64,000 bases of DNA from Oscillospiraceae bacterium (GTDB lineage Bacteria > Bacillota > Clostridia > Oscillospirales > Oscillospiraceae). The notes beneath the pieces are model-generated. The model did not search any database. It saw only the letters and a program-made list of their open reading frames with translations, and was not told the DNA's origin. The position numbers and the translations under genes were made by a program. The DNA lies in NCBI GenBank assembly GCA_018265835.1, contig JABLYK010000002.1, forward strand, positions 1 through 64,000, written 5' to 3'. Shown piece by piece: positions 54,602 to 62,294 of this stretch; positions within the stretch are counted from its first letter, which is position 1; every line of letters starts with the position of its first letter.

Positions 54602-55207
54602 ATGTCGAATTATGTGATTACCATTGGGAGAGAACACGGCAGCGGCGGCCGGTATTTGGGAGAGGAACTGGCCAAGGCGCTGCACATCAAATGCTACGAT
54701 TCCGAGCTGATCGCCGAGACGGCTGCGCACAGCGGCTTTGCAGAGAGCTTTGTGCAGACGCATGAGGAGCATCGCCCCGGCAGCTTCCTGTACTCGCTCG
54801 TGACCGGAACGGCTCCGGTTGCGGATGAGCAGCCGTTCTCGGTGCAGATCTTTCAGGCGCAGTCCGAGGTGATCCGGATGCTCGCTGAGCGCGAGTCGTG
54901 CATCATCATCGGTCGCTGCGCGGACTATGTCCTGCGCGAACGGGAAAACGTGGTGAATCTTTTCGTCCACGCCCCGATGGCCGCGCGCGTGGAGCGCGTC
55001 TGCGCCCGCGACGGGCTGGAGCCCGCCGCTGCGGAGAAAAAGATCCGCCAGACGGATAAGGACCGCGTCGCGTATTACAACTTCTTTACCAACCAGAAGT
55101 GGGGCGAGTCGAAGAACTACGATCTGACCGCCAATACGGCTGACGTTGGAATTCCCGGCGTGGTAACACTTGTGCAGGATTATCTCAGGCTGCGCGGCCT
55201 GATCTGA
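54602..55207 (+). CDS. Cytidylate kinase-like protein
   Basis: 201 residues from the ATG at 54602 (AAAGGAGACGGAGGG upstream). The P-loop is in ITIGREHGSGGRYLGEELAK, followed by CYDSELIAETAAHSGF, IIIGRCADYVL and the lid region KIRQTDKDRVAYYNFFTNQK. It belongs to the cytidylate-kinase-like family (distinct from Cmk and common in Clostridia), whose substrate is not settled. Its neighbour is a lipid acyltransferase, so a CDP-lipid or headgroup role is possible (inference). Confidence 0.85.
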   Translation: MSNYVITIGREHGSGGRYLGEELAKALHIKCYDSELIAETAAHSGFAESFVQTHEEHRPGSFLYSLVTGTAPVADEQPFSVQIFQAQSEVIRMLAERESCIIIGRCADYVLRERENVVNLFVHAPMAARVERVCARDGLEPAAAEKKIRQTDKDRVAYYNFFTNQKWGESKNYDLTANTADVGIPGVVTLVQDYLRLRGLI

Positions 55208-55212
55208 ACGCG

Positions 55213-55252
55213 AAAACCGGCGCACGCTCAATCGTGAGTGTGCGCCGGTTTT
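55213..55252. terminator. Bidirectional terminator between convergent genes
   Basis: AAAACCGGCGCAC...GTGCGCCGGTTTT, with an inner GCTCA/TGAGT stem. The stop codon of the minus-strand GIY-YIG gene (55228-55230) lies inside the hairpin. Confidence 0.88.
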
Positions 55253-55590
55253 GCGTCCGGAAGATATTGCTCCAGCGCCGCGCCGGGAAGATGCTCCGCC
55301 GCCGTATCGGGGAAGCGCTCGGCAATGGTCTCCGGCGCTTGGAGCAGCGCCGTTTTCTCTTCGCGCGTCAGCCGTTTGATGCGCGCTTCCAGACGGAGCG
55401 CCGCGCTGCGGTCCGGCGTGCGCCAGAGCGCCTCCAGCGCGGTTACCGGGTGGCTTCGCGTGTATTTCGCGCCGCCGGCAAGCTGCATACAGTGCTGCCG
55501 CAGCCTGCGCGCGATGTTCGGCGTCGAGCCGGTGTAGAGCGAGCCGTCCGAGCACCGGAGCATATAGACATAATATGGGGCGTCCGCCAC
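55228..55590 (-). CDS. GIY-YIG nuclease family protein (YhbQ-like)
   Basis: About 120 residues starting at GTG 55590, seven bases after GGGGAGG. The GIY-YIG core is YYVYMLRCSDGSLYTGST, with NIARRLRQH, KYTRSHPV, an RLEARIKRLTR helix and a Pro-rich tail. UPF0213/YhbQ proteins are small single-domain nucleases of uncertain biological role. It is convergent with the cytidylate-kinase-like gene. Confidence 0.88.
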   Translation of the reverse strand: MADAPYYVYMLRCSDGSLYTGSTPNIARRLRQHCMQLAGGAKYTRSHPVTALEALWRTPDRSAALRLEARIKRLTREEKTALLQAPETIAERFPDTAAEHLPGAALEQYLPDAKPAHTHD

Positions 55591-55723
55591 GCAAAAACCT
55601 CCCCGTTTTCGAACTGGTTCCAATTTACCACAGAGTGGACAAGTTTTCAAACGCGAATGGCTGTCCGACTGTCAAAACTTCACAAAACGCCCTGAAAATT
55701 TTCACTCAAAATGAATAAACGAA

Positions 55724-55735
55724 ATGAATATTCAT
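55724..55735. promoter_or_regulatory. Palindrome ATGAATATTCAT (ARG-box-like)
   Basis: A perfect 12-bp palindrome among several GAATAA-type half-sites in 55711-55751. It resembles arginine-repressor half-sites and lies upstream of the ARG box at 55764. Confidence 0.5.
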
Positions 55736-55763
55736 CAAAGGGTGAATAAATTGGAGAGTATTA

Positions 55764-55815
55764 CGAATAAAAATTCGAAAAAACGCTTGACAAGGAGAAC
55801 AGACGGTGATAAGAT
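55764..55815 (+). promoter_or_regulatory. Promoter with ARG-box-like operator for the amino acid ABC transporter
   Basis: CGAATAAAAATTCG (55764-55777) matches the TGAATAAAAATTCA form of AhrC/ArgR operators except for the outer bases. It lies just before TTGACA (55787-55792), 17 bp, TAAGAT (55810-55815). Confidence 0.65.
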
Positions 55816-55877
55816 ACGGCATGTTCCAAGAAAATTATAAGTTGACGACAAAATGAAAATTGAAAGAGGAAATGGAA

Positions 55878-56726
55878 ATGAAAAAGTTTGTATCTCTGCT
55901 TCTGGCAGTGCTGATGGTTGCGTCTCTCGCAGCCTGCGGCCAGAAGGATGAACCGACAACCTCGCCTGACGCATCCCCTGAGGCGAAAGATTACGCCAGC
56001 ATGACCCTTGACGAGCTCAAGGCAGAGCTCAAGACGGTCACGGAAGGCAAGCTCACCATGTCCACCAACGCGCAGTTCCCGCCGTATGAGATGGTTGCGG
56101 ACGACGGCAAGGGCTATGAGAACACCGGCTTTGAGGGCATCGACATTGAGATCGCCTATGCGCTGGCGCAGAAGCTCGGCCTTGAGCTGGCCGTGGACGA
56201 TATGGAATTCGAAGCGGCTCTGGCTGCTGCGCAGACCGGAAAGAGCGACATCGTGGCTGCTGGCGTTACGATTGACGAAGATCGCCTTCTGACTCTGGAC
56301 TTCACCGACACCTACGCGAACGGCGTCCAGGTTGTCATCGTTCCGGAAGGCTCCGACATTAAGAGCAAAGACGACCTCGAGGGCAAGAAGATCGGCACCC
56401 AGCGTGGCACGACCGGCTACATCTACTGCACCGATGATTACGGCGAGGATAACGTTGTTGGGTTCGACGATGGCGCGACTGCCGTTCAGAATCTGATGCA
56501 GGGCAAGGTTGACTGCGTGGTTATCGACAATGCGCCTGCGAAGGAATATGTGAAGGCCAATGCGGGTCTGACCATTCTGGATACCGAGTACGCCAACGAA
56601 GATTACGCGATTGGTCTGGCGAAGGGCAACACCGTCCTCCAGGCTGCGCTGAACAAGGCCATGGCCGAGCTGAAGGCCGACGGCACGATTCAGGCGATCA
56701 TCGACAAGTACATCCCTGCTGAGTGA
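55878..56726 (+). CDS. Amino acid ABC transporter substrate-binding lipoprotein
   Basis: 282 residues from the ATG at 55878 (AGAGGA seven bases upstream). The lipobox LAAC is near residue 20, followed by a Thr/Pro/Asp spacer and a family-3 solute-binding domain: LTMSTNAQFPPYEMV, GIDIEIAYALAQKLGLEL, AALAAAQTGKSDIVAAGVTI and KKIGTQRGTTGYIY. It captures a polar or basic amino acid outside the cell. The ARG-box-like operators upstream favour arginine, lysine or ornithine (inference). Confidence 0.92.
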   Translation: MKKFVSLLLAVLMVASLAACGQKDEPTTSPDASPEAKDYASMTLDELKAELKTVTEGKLTMSTNAQFPPYEMVADDGKGYENTGFEGIDIEIAYALAQKLGLELAVDDMEFEAALAAAQTGKSDIVAAGVTIDEDRLLTLDFTDTYANGVQVVIVPEGSDIKSKDDLEGKKIGTQRGTTGYIYCTDDYGEDNVVGFDDGATAVQNLMQGKVDCVVIDNAPAKEYVKANAGLTILDTEYANEDYAIGLAKGNTVLQAALNKAMAELKADGTIQAIIDKYIPAE

Positions 56727-56801
56727 TTGCCGGAAAAACAAGTATGTTAGAAAGGGTGGCTGACGCCGCCCTTTCTGCTATGGAAAGAGAGATGAATTCC
56801 T

Positions 56802-57578
56802 ATGGGTAACTGGGCGCAGCGTTATGCCGAACTTGCGGCGCAGATCAAGGCCGGGGTGAAGCTCGACTTCTGGGATGACGCATTTGTTGGTTTTTATCAA
56901 AGCTTTATTGATGGAGAACGCTGGCGGCTGTATCTCGATGGCCTCCTGACGACGCTGGAAGCGACGCTTCTCGCGCTGCTGCTGGGCGTTATACTCGGTG
57001 TGCTGGTTGCGGTGATTCGCACGGCGCATGATCAGCAGCGCGCCGGACACAAAAATGTGATCCTCGGTGTGCTGAATGCGATCTGCAAAATTTATACGAC
57101 GGTCATCCGCGGTACGCCAATGATGGTTCAGTTGCTCATCATGAGTCTTGTCGTCTTTGCAACGAGCCGCAATTTTACCATGATCGGCATCCTGTCCCTC
57201 GGTATCAATTCCGGCGCCTATGTTGCCGAGATTGTGCGAAGCGGTCTTATGTCTGTTGATCCCGGTCAGATGGAGGCCGGGCGCAGCCTGGGACTGAATT
57301 ACATCAACACGATGCGCTTTATCGTGGTGCCGCAGGCGGTCAAAAACATTCTTCCTGCGTTGGGCAATGAGTTCATTACGCTGCTGAAGGATACGTCCCT
57401 CATCACCGTCATCGGCGGCAAGGAACTGACCTATGCGGCGAAGGCGGTCATTGCGAAAACCTATCGCGGCCTGTTCCCGCTGTTTGGCGTTGCAATTATG
57501 TACTTGTTGCTGGTCATGCTGTTCTCCAGCCTGCTCAGCAAATTTGAAGGGAGGCTGCGTCAGAGTGATAGACGTTAA
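56802..57578 (+). CDS. Amino acid ABC transporter permease
   Basis: 258 residues. A His/Glu/Gln/Arg/opine-type permease: an extended N-terminus then [59 protein letters not shown] (EAA coupling loop) and [16 protein letters not shown]. About five transmembrane helices. ATG lies 76 bp after the binding-protein gene. The ATPase gene starts 14 bp before its end. Confidence 0.93.
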   Translation: MGNWAQRYAELAAQIKAGVKLDFWDDAFVGFYQSFIDGERWRLYLDGLLTTLEATLLALLLGVILGVLVAVIRTAHDQQRAGHKNVILGVLNAICKIYTTVIRGTPMMVQLLIMSLVVFATSRNFTMIGILSLGINSGAYVAEIVRSGLMSVDPGQMEAGRSLGLNYINTMRFIVVPQAVKNILPALGNEFITLLKDTSLITVIGGKELTYAAKAVIAKTYRGLFPLFGVAIMYLLLVMLFSSLLSKFEGRLRQSDRR

Positions 57579-58287
57579 GAATCTTTCCAAATCCTTTGGA
57601 GACCATCTCGTTCTGGATGATGTGTCCGAGCATGTCAGCCCGGGCGAAAATGTCGTCATCATCGGGCCTTCCGGCTCCGGAAAATCGACCTTCCTGCGCT
57701 GCCTGAATCTGCTGGAGACGCCAAGCGCCGGCACCATCACCTTTGACGGTACGGTCATTACGGATCCCAAGGTCAATGTCGATCAGATGCGCCGCCAGAT
57801 GGGTATGGTGTTCCAGCATTTCAACCTGTTTCCGAATATGACGGTGCGCAAAAATATTACGCTTGCGCCGGTGCACACCAAGCTGATGACGCAGGCCGAG
57901 GCGGACGCCGAGGCGGATAAGCTGCTGACCCGCGTCGGCCTTGCAGATCGCGGAGAGAGCTATCCTTCTGCGCTTTCCGGCGGCCAGAAGCAGCGTATCG
58001 CAATCGTTCGGGCGCTTGCCATGCATCCGAAGGTGATGCTCTTTGACGAGCCAACCTCCGCGCTGGACCCCGAAATGGTCGGCGAGGTGCTGGACGTTAT
58101 GAAAGAACTGGCCGAGGAGGGCATGACGATGGTCGTCGTCACGCACGAGATGGGCTTTGCCCGCGAAGTGGGCGACCGCGTGCTGTTCATGGATGGAGGC
58201 AAGATTGCAGAGTCCGGCACGCCGCAGCAGATCTTTGAGCATCCACAGAGCGCGCGTTTGCAGGATTTTCTCGCCAAGGTTCTCTGA
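57565..58287 (+). CDS. Amino acid ABC transporter ATP-binding protein
   Basis: 240 residues starting at GTG 57565 (GGGAGG about 10 nt upstream), overlapping the permease gene. Walker A is GPSGSGKST (near 34), then [14 protein letters not shown] (Q-loop), [30 protein letters not shown] (Walker B) and VVTHEMGFA. It belongs to the GlnQ/ArtP/HisP group and energises import by the two preceding proteins. Confidence 0.94.
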   Translation: MIDVKNLSKSFGDHLVLDDVSEHVSPGENVVIIGPSGSGKSTFLRCLNLLETPSAGTITFDGTVITDPKVNVDQMRRQMGMVFQHFNLFPNMTVRKNITLAPVHTKLMTQAEADAEADKLLTRVGLADRGESYPSALSGGQKQRIAIVRALAMHPKVMLFDEPTSALDPEMVGEVLDVMKELAEEGMTMVVVTHEMGFAREVGDRVLFMDGGKIAESGTPQQIFEHPQSARLQDFLAKVL

Positions 58288-58303
58288 TCCGATTGCAAAT
58301 TTT

Positions 58304-58334
58304 ACTGCGCAGCCATTTGGCTGCGCAGTTTTTC
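58304..58334 (+). terminator. Terminator of the amino acid transporter operon
   Basis: ACTGCGCAGCC / GGCTGCGCAGT with an ATTT loop, then TTTT. Confidence 0.88.
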
Positions 58335-58384
58335 TATGGACAAATCAGAAAAAACGGCGCACAATGGTACGGAGGTGAACCCAT

Positions 58385-59227
58385 ATGCCGGAACTGACCT
58401 GCCCCGTCTGCGGCCAGACGCTGCAGCGGACGGACAAGACCCTGCGCTGCGCCGCGGGGCACTGCTATGACCTTGCACGACAAGGTTATGTAAACCTGCT
58501 GCGCTCCAAGCAGTCCAAATCCAAGCGCCACGGCGACGATAAGCGCATGGTGCACGCGCGGACTGCGTTTCTGAATCTGGGGTATTATGATATCCTGCGC
58601 GACGCGGTGGCGGAGGCTGCCTGCCGCTGTACGCGGGGTGACGCGGACGTGCTCGACGTCGGCTGCGGCGAGGGATACTATACCGCTGCTGTGCTTCAGG
58701 CGCTTGCGCAGCAGGGGGGGCGCGTAAGCGTCTGCGGCATGGACATTTCGCGCGACGCGCTGATGGAAGCGCACCGGCGGGAGCCGCGATTGCAGCTTGC
58801 CGTGGCGAGCGTCAACCATCTCCCGGTTGCAGATGCGTCCTGCAATCTGCTGCTGAATCTGTTCGCACCGCACGACGCGGCGGAGTTTGCGCGCGTCCTG
58901 CGCCCGGGCGGTGCGCTGCTGCGGGCGATCCCGCTGGAGCGTCACCTGTGGGAGCTGAAGCAGGCGGTGTATGACGTGCCGTATGAAAACAAGCCGGCGG
59001 ACCCGGCGCTGCCGGGGTTCACGCTCGTACAGCAGCAGACCCTGCGCACGCGCATCACGCTCACAACGCCGGATGCGGTGCAAAATCTCTTCCTCATGAC
59101 GCCGTACTATTATAAAACCAGCGCCCGCGATCAGGAAAAGCTCCAGAAGCTTGACCATCTTGAGACAGAGATCGCGTTTGGCCTGCTGGAATACCGCAAA
59201 AAAGAAGCAACGTTAGCACTCTGGTAA
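58385..59227 (+). CDS. RlmA-like 23S rRNA (guanine) methyltransferase
   Basis: 280 residues with the RlmA-type N-terminal zinc site (CPVCGQTL...LRCAAGHCYD) and the characteristic LARQGYVNLLRSKQ. The SAM domain has VLDVGCGEGYYTAAV, GMDISRDALMEA and LLNLFAPHDAAEFARVLRPG. RlmA enzymes methylate G745/G748 at the exit-tunnel mouth of 23S rRNA, affecting macrolide binding; which base is modified here is not readable. The last codons (Leu-Ala-Leu-Trp-stop) are part of a CIRCE operator for the next gene. Confidence 0.9.
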   Translation: MPELTCPVCGQTLQRTDKTLRCAAGHCYDLARQGYVNLLRSKQSKSKRHGDDKRMVHARTAFLNLGYYDILRDAVAEAACRCTRGDADVLDVGCGEGYYTAAVLQALAQQGGRVSVCGMDISRDALMEAHRREPRLQLAVASVNHLPVADASCNLLLNLFAPHDAAEFARVLRPGGALLRAIPLERHLWELKQAVYDVPYENKPADPALPGFTLVQQQTLRTRITLTTPDAVQNLFLMTPYYYKTSARDQEKLQKLDHLETEIAFGLLEYRKKEATLALW

Positions 59228-59239
59228 AAAGAGTGCTAA
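59213..59239 (+). promoter_or_regulatory. Perfect CIRCE element (HrcA operator)
   Basis: TTAGCACTC (59213-59221), nine bases, GAGTGCTAA (59231-59239), exactly the CIRCE consensus. The left arm and first loop bases encode the C-terminal Leu-Ala-Leu-Trp-stop of the RlmA-like protein. It lies 136 bp upstream of hsp20; the hsp20 promoter could not be placed with confidence. Confidence 0.95.
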
Positions 59240-59374
59240 CGTTTACATTTTGTTCATGAATTGTACTTTAATTATTCATTATTGTAGGGTAATTTATATA
59301 TTGTAAAGAGCGAAACAAATAAATGTTCGGCTCAAGAAAATTTATTACCGTATCATATTTAGGAGGAATATAAA

Positions 59375-59812
59375 ATGTTCGAAATTATGCCTTTTGACCG
59401 CAGAAGTTATCGTATGAGCACCTATAACCCGTTCCGCGAGATGCAGGAAATGGAGAAGCGCTTCTGGGGCGACAGCGTCAGCAACAGCTTCAGAACCGAT
59501 ATCACTGAAACCAATGACGCCTACAAGCTGGAGGCGGATCTGCCCGGCTTCAAGAAGGAAGACATCAAGGTTGATATTGACGACGACATTCTCGTCATCA
59601 AGGCCGAGCACAGCGAGGACAAGGATGAAAAGAACGACAACGGCGATTACATCCGCCGCGAGCGCTACTACGGATCCTACACCCGCAGCTTCAATGTCTC
59701 TGAGATCAACGTGGACGGCATCACCGCTGCGTATGAAAACGGCGTCCTGACGCTGACCATGCCGAAGAAGGCGCCGGTCAAGCCGGAATCCAAGCATCTG
59801 GAAATCATGTAA
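59375..59812 (+). CDS. Hsp20/alpha-crystallin small heat shock protein
   Basis: 145 residues: a short N-terminal arm, then an alpha-crystallin domain (about 38-135) with YKLEADLPGFKKEDIKVDID, DDILVIKAEHSED, YIRRERYYGSYTRSFNV and ENGVLTLTMPKK. The C-terminal IXI-type anchor is reduced (LEIM). It is an ATP-independent holdase that protects unfolding proteins. ATG follows TAGGAGGAAT. The upstream CIRCE implies HrcA-dependent heat induction. Confidence 0.94.
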   Translation: MFEIMPFDRRSYRMSTYNPFREMQEMEKRFWGDSVSNSFRTDITETNDAYKLEADLPGFKKEDIKVDIDDDILVIKAEHSEDKDEKNDNGDYIRRERYYGSYTRSFNVSEINVDGITAAYENGVLTLTMPKKAPVKPESKHLEIM

Positions 59813-59885
59813 GTCCGAAAAGCTTTCTTTCAAGTTGTTTTCCCTTTTCAAGTCTCTCATCCATCCCTTTCTCCCCCCAAACTGA

Positions 59886-59917
59886 AAAGCCCACCCGCCG
59901 CTTGGCGGGTGGGCTTT
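59886..59917. terminator. Bidirectional terminator between hsp20 and the XRE gene
   Basis: AAAGCCCACCCGCC / GGCGGGTGGGCTTT with a GCTT loop. The XRE stop codon (59916-59918) overlaps the right arm. Confidence 0.88.
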
Positions 59918-60119
59918 AAGCATCCCGGTGGAATTCCGCAACCTCGTACAGCTCGCAGTCCAGCAGCGTGCACAAATCGGACAGCGTGTTTGTAGACACC
60001 GACAGATTCTTTTTCAGCCGCTGTACCGTGCTGCCGCTGATCTTATATTTTTCGCGCAAGGTATACGTTGTAACGCCTTTTTTCTTCATGGTTTCCCAAA
60101 GCGGCGTGTAGACGATCAA
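59916..60119 (-). CDS. XRE-family regulator paired with small gene, copy 2
   Basis: 67 residues starting at TTG 60119 (GGAGG seven bases upstream). A compact Cro/cI-type HTH: PLWETMKKKGVTTYTLREKY, KISGSTVQRLKKNLSVSTNT and LSDLCTLLDCELYEVAEFH. It is of the YozG-like small regulator type. It is divergent from the 53-residue gene at 60223, with an inverted repeat overlapping that gene's promoter. The arrangement matches the XRE/mini-gene pair at 28.6-29.1 kb, although the two XRE proteins are only distantly alike. Confidence 0.87.
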   Translation of the reverse strand: MIVYTPLWETMKKKGVTTYTLREKYKISGSTVQRLKKNLSVSTNTLSDLCTLLDCELYEVAEFHRDA

Positions 60120-60137
60120 AAAAATCCCTCCTCAAGC

Positions 60138-60169
60138 TTGCATAATCCCATTATGTTCGTTATAATGGG
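60138..60169 (+). promoter_or_regulatory. Promoter and operator of the 53-residue gene
   Basis: TTGCAT (60138-60143), 17 bp, TATAAT (60161-60166). The inverted repeat CCCATTAT (60147-60154) / ATAATGGG (60162-60169) overlaps the spacer and -10 box and is probably bound by the divergent XRE protein. Confidence 0.7.
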
Positions 60170-60222
60170 CATACACTATGCTCTAATATTGGGCAGCCGG
60201 AGCGCTTGGGGGAGTGATTTGT

Positions 60223-60384
60223 ATGCCGGATTATAAGCAAATGTACCGTGCACTGTTCAGAGCAACTACGGAAGCAATTGAACTGCTGCAGCGGGCACAG
60301 ATCCAAGCGGAGGAGATTTACCTGCCGTCGGAAGCGCAGGTCATTCCGCTCATCCAGCCGGGGCGCGACGAGCGGGAAGAATAA
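60223..60384 (+). CDS. 53-residue small protein of the 'MPDYKxMY' type, copy 2
   Basis: An ATG preceded by GGGGGAG. The product starts MPDYKQMYRALFRATTEAIE, continues with a predicted helix LLQRAQIQAEEIYL and ends in an acidic/proline tail. It aligns with the 49-residue protein at 28566-28715 over its first 35 residues, including MPDYK-MY, LF-A-T-A and AQI--E--Y. The function is unknown. As with copy 1 it is divergent from a small XRE regulator. Confidence 0.8.
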   Translation: MPDYKQMYRALFRATTEAIELLQRAQIQAEEIYLPSEAQVIPLIQPGRDEREE

Positions 60385-60477
60385 ACGGAATCTGTCTTCT
60401 GCTTGTTGAAATGATTGAATTTTTAGCAGCCGGACAAACGATGCTTTGGCCAATCTCCAGAAAAATCATTTACCTGC

Positions 60478-60506
60478 TTGACAAACGCCGGCGATCGGCG
60501 TACACT
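60478..60506 (+). promoter_or_regulatory. Sigma-A promoter of the T-box leader
   Basis: TTGACA (60478-60483), 17 bp, TACACT (60501-60506). Transcription would start near 60513, at the 5' edge of the T-box RNA. Bases 60385-60477 show nothing else. Confidence 0.75.
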
Positions 60507-60512
60507 TGCGCC

Positions 60513-60817
60513 AAGTTCAAAAGAACGAAACCGTAGATGCAGATGAGTACGCAGGACGCGTCTTTCCCAGAGAGCTGCCGGTGGTGCGAGTGCAGCAGAG
60601 ACAACCCTGCCGAATGGACTGCGGAGGGCGGACGAGGCGCCGAAAGGCGGTAAAATCCGACGGGCTTTTCCCCCGTTATTGAGGAAAGACGCGTGTTTGC
60701 GCGTCATGAGCGGGCGAGCTTTTCGCCAATTTGGGTGGCACCGCAGAAGTTTTCAGACTTTTGTCCCAAAGAACCATTTTTGATTTGGGTTCTTTCGTGG
60801 GGACAAAGGTCTTTTTT
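60513..60817 (+). promoter_or_regulatory. T-box leader, tryptophan type
   Basis: The T-box sequence TTGGGTGGCACCGC (60731-60744) lies before a long terminator hairpin (60756-60817: AGAC...GTCCC-AAAGAACC paired with GGTTCTTT...GGGGAC...GTCT, then TTTTTT). In stem I, AGTA (60546-60549) faces GAATGGAC, whose TGG (60615-60617) is the probable specifier codon, so uncharged tRNA-Trp should promote read-through. The distal stem I segment AGAGCTGCCGGTGGTGCGAG is also typical. Confidence 0.9.
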
Positions 60818-60857
60818 GTTGCCCGGAAAGAGCCGCGACTGAAAGGAGAACTGCACC

Positions 60858-62240
60858 ATGGCAACCGAAAAAATCCCTTACAAAATCTATCTTTCTGAAG
60901 ACGAGCTGCCGCGCACCTGGTACAACGTCCGCGCCGACATGAAGAGCAAACCGGCCCCGCTGCTGAACCCTGCCACCGGCGAGCCGATGGGCTTTGACGA
61001 TCTGCGCCCCGTGTTCTGCGACGAGCTGATCCGGCAGGAGCTGGACAATGACACCCGCGAGATCCCCATCCCGCAGGAGATCCGCGATTTCTACAAAATG
61101 TACCGACCGGCGCCGCTGGTGCGCGCCTACTGTCTGGAGGAAAAGCTCCAGACCCCGGCGAAGATTTATTACAAGTTTGAGGGCAACAACACCTCCGGCT
61201 CGCACAAGCTCAACAGCGCCATCGCGCAGGCGTATTACGCCAAGCAGCAGGGGCTCAAGGGCGTCACGACCGAGACCGGCGCCGGCCAGTGGGGCACGGC
61301 GCTGTCCATGGCCTGCGCGTATCTGGGCCTGGACTGCAAGGTGTTTATGGTCAAGTGCTCCTATGAGCAGAAGCCCTTCCGCCGCGAGGTGATGCGCACG
61401 TATGGCGCGTCCGTCACGCCCAGCCCGTCCATGGAGACGGCGGTCGGCCGGAAGATCCTTGCCGAGCACCCCGGCACAACCGGCTCGCTCGGCTGCGCCA
61501 TCAGCGAGGCCGTGGAGGTCGCCACGTCCACCCCCGGCTACCGCTATGTGCTCGGCAGCGTACTCAATCAGGTGCTGCTGCACCAGTCCATCATTGGCGT
61601 CGAGGCCAAGACCGCGCTGGACAAATACGGTGTCGTGCCGGACATCATCATCGGCTGCGCCGGCGGCGGCAGCAATCTCGGCGGCCTGATTTCCCCGTTC
61701 ATGGGCGAGAAGCTGCGCGGCGAGCGGGACTATCAGTTCATCGCTGTGGAACCCAAGTCCTGCCCGAGCTTTACGCGGGGCCAATATGCCTACGACTTCT
61801 GCGACACCGGCATGATCTGCCCGCTTGCGAAGATGTACACACTCGGCAGCAGCTTCATCCCGTCTGCGGATCACGCCGGCGGCCTGCGCTTCCACGGTAT
61901 GAGCTCGGTCCTCTCGCAGCTCTACCACGACGGCTACATGGAGGCCCGTGCCGTGGAACAGACGAAGGTGTTCGAGGCGGCGGAGCAGTTCGCCCGCGTT
62001 GAGGGCATCCTGCCCGCGCCGGAGTCCAGCCACGCCATCCGCGTCGCCATCGACGAGGCGCTGAAGTGCAAGGAAACCGGCGAGGAAAAGACCATTCTCT
62101 TCGGCCTGACCGGCACCGGCTATTTCGATATGTTTGCCTACGAGAAGTTCCACAACGGCGAGATGAACAATTACATCCCCAGCGACGAGGAACTGGCGGC
62201 GAGCTTCGCCCGCCTGCCGAAAGTTCCCGGTCAGGAATAA
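60858..62240 (+). CDS. trpB: TrpB-like PLP-dependent enzyme (TrpB2 type)
   Basis: 460 residues, longer than canonical TrpB1 (about 400), with the TrpB2-style N-terminal extension (ELPRTWYNVRADMKS, IPIPQEIRDFYKMYRPAPLV). The PLP lysine is in NTSGSHKLNSAIAQA. ETGAGQWGTALSMAC and the phosphate loop CAGGGSNLGG follow. It should condense indole with serine, or salvage indole, to give tryptophan. No trpA or other trp gene is adjacent. The Trp T-box upstream independently supports the role. ATG follows GAAAGGAGAACTGC. Confidence 0.93.
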   Translation: MATEKIPYKIYLSEDELPRTWYNVRADMKSKPAPLLNPATGEPMGFDDLRPVFCDELIRQELDNDTREIPIPQEIRDFYKMYRPAPLVRAYCLEEKLQTPAKIYYKFEGNNTSGSHKLNSAIAQAYYAKQQGLKGVTTETGAGQWGTALSMACAYLGLDCKVFMVKCSYEQKPFRREVMRTYGASVTPSPSMETAVGRKILAEHPGTTGSLGCAISEAVEVATSTPGYRYVLGSVLNQVLLHQSIIGVEAKTALDKYGVVPDIIIGCAGGGSNLGGLISPFMGEKLRGERDYQFIAVEPKSCPSFTRGQYAYDFCDTGMICPLAKMYTLGSSFIPSADHAGGLRFHGMSSVLSQLYHDGYMEARAVEQTKVFEAAEQFARVEGILPAPESSHAIRVAIDEALKCKETGEEKTILFGLTGTGYFDMFAYEKFHNGEMNNYIPSDEELAASFARLPKVPGQE

Positions 62241-62258
62241 AAGTTTGTCCCATAACGA

Positions 62259-62290
62259 AACCGCCAACCGATCATCGGTTGGCGGTTTTG
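62259..62290 (+). terminator. Terminator after trpB2
   Basis: AAACCGCCAACCGAT / ATCGGTTGGCGGTTT-type hairpin, then TT. Confidence 0.85.
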
Positions 62291-62294
62291 AGAC

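Noticed and set aside
59240..59374. Promoter for hsp20
   Set aside because: Several weak candidates exist (for example TTTACA near 59241 with TACTTT), but none is convincing enough to annotate.
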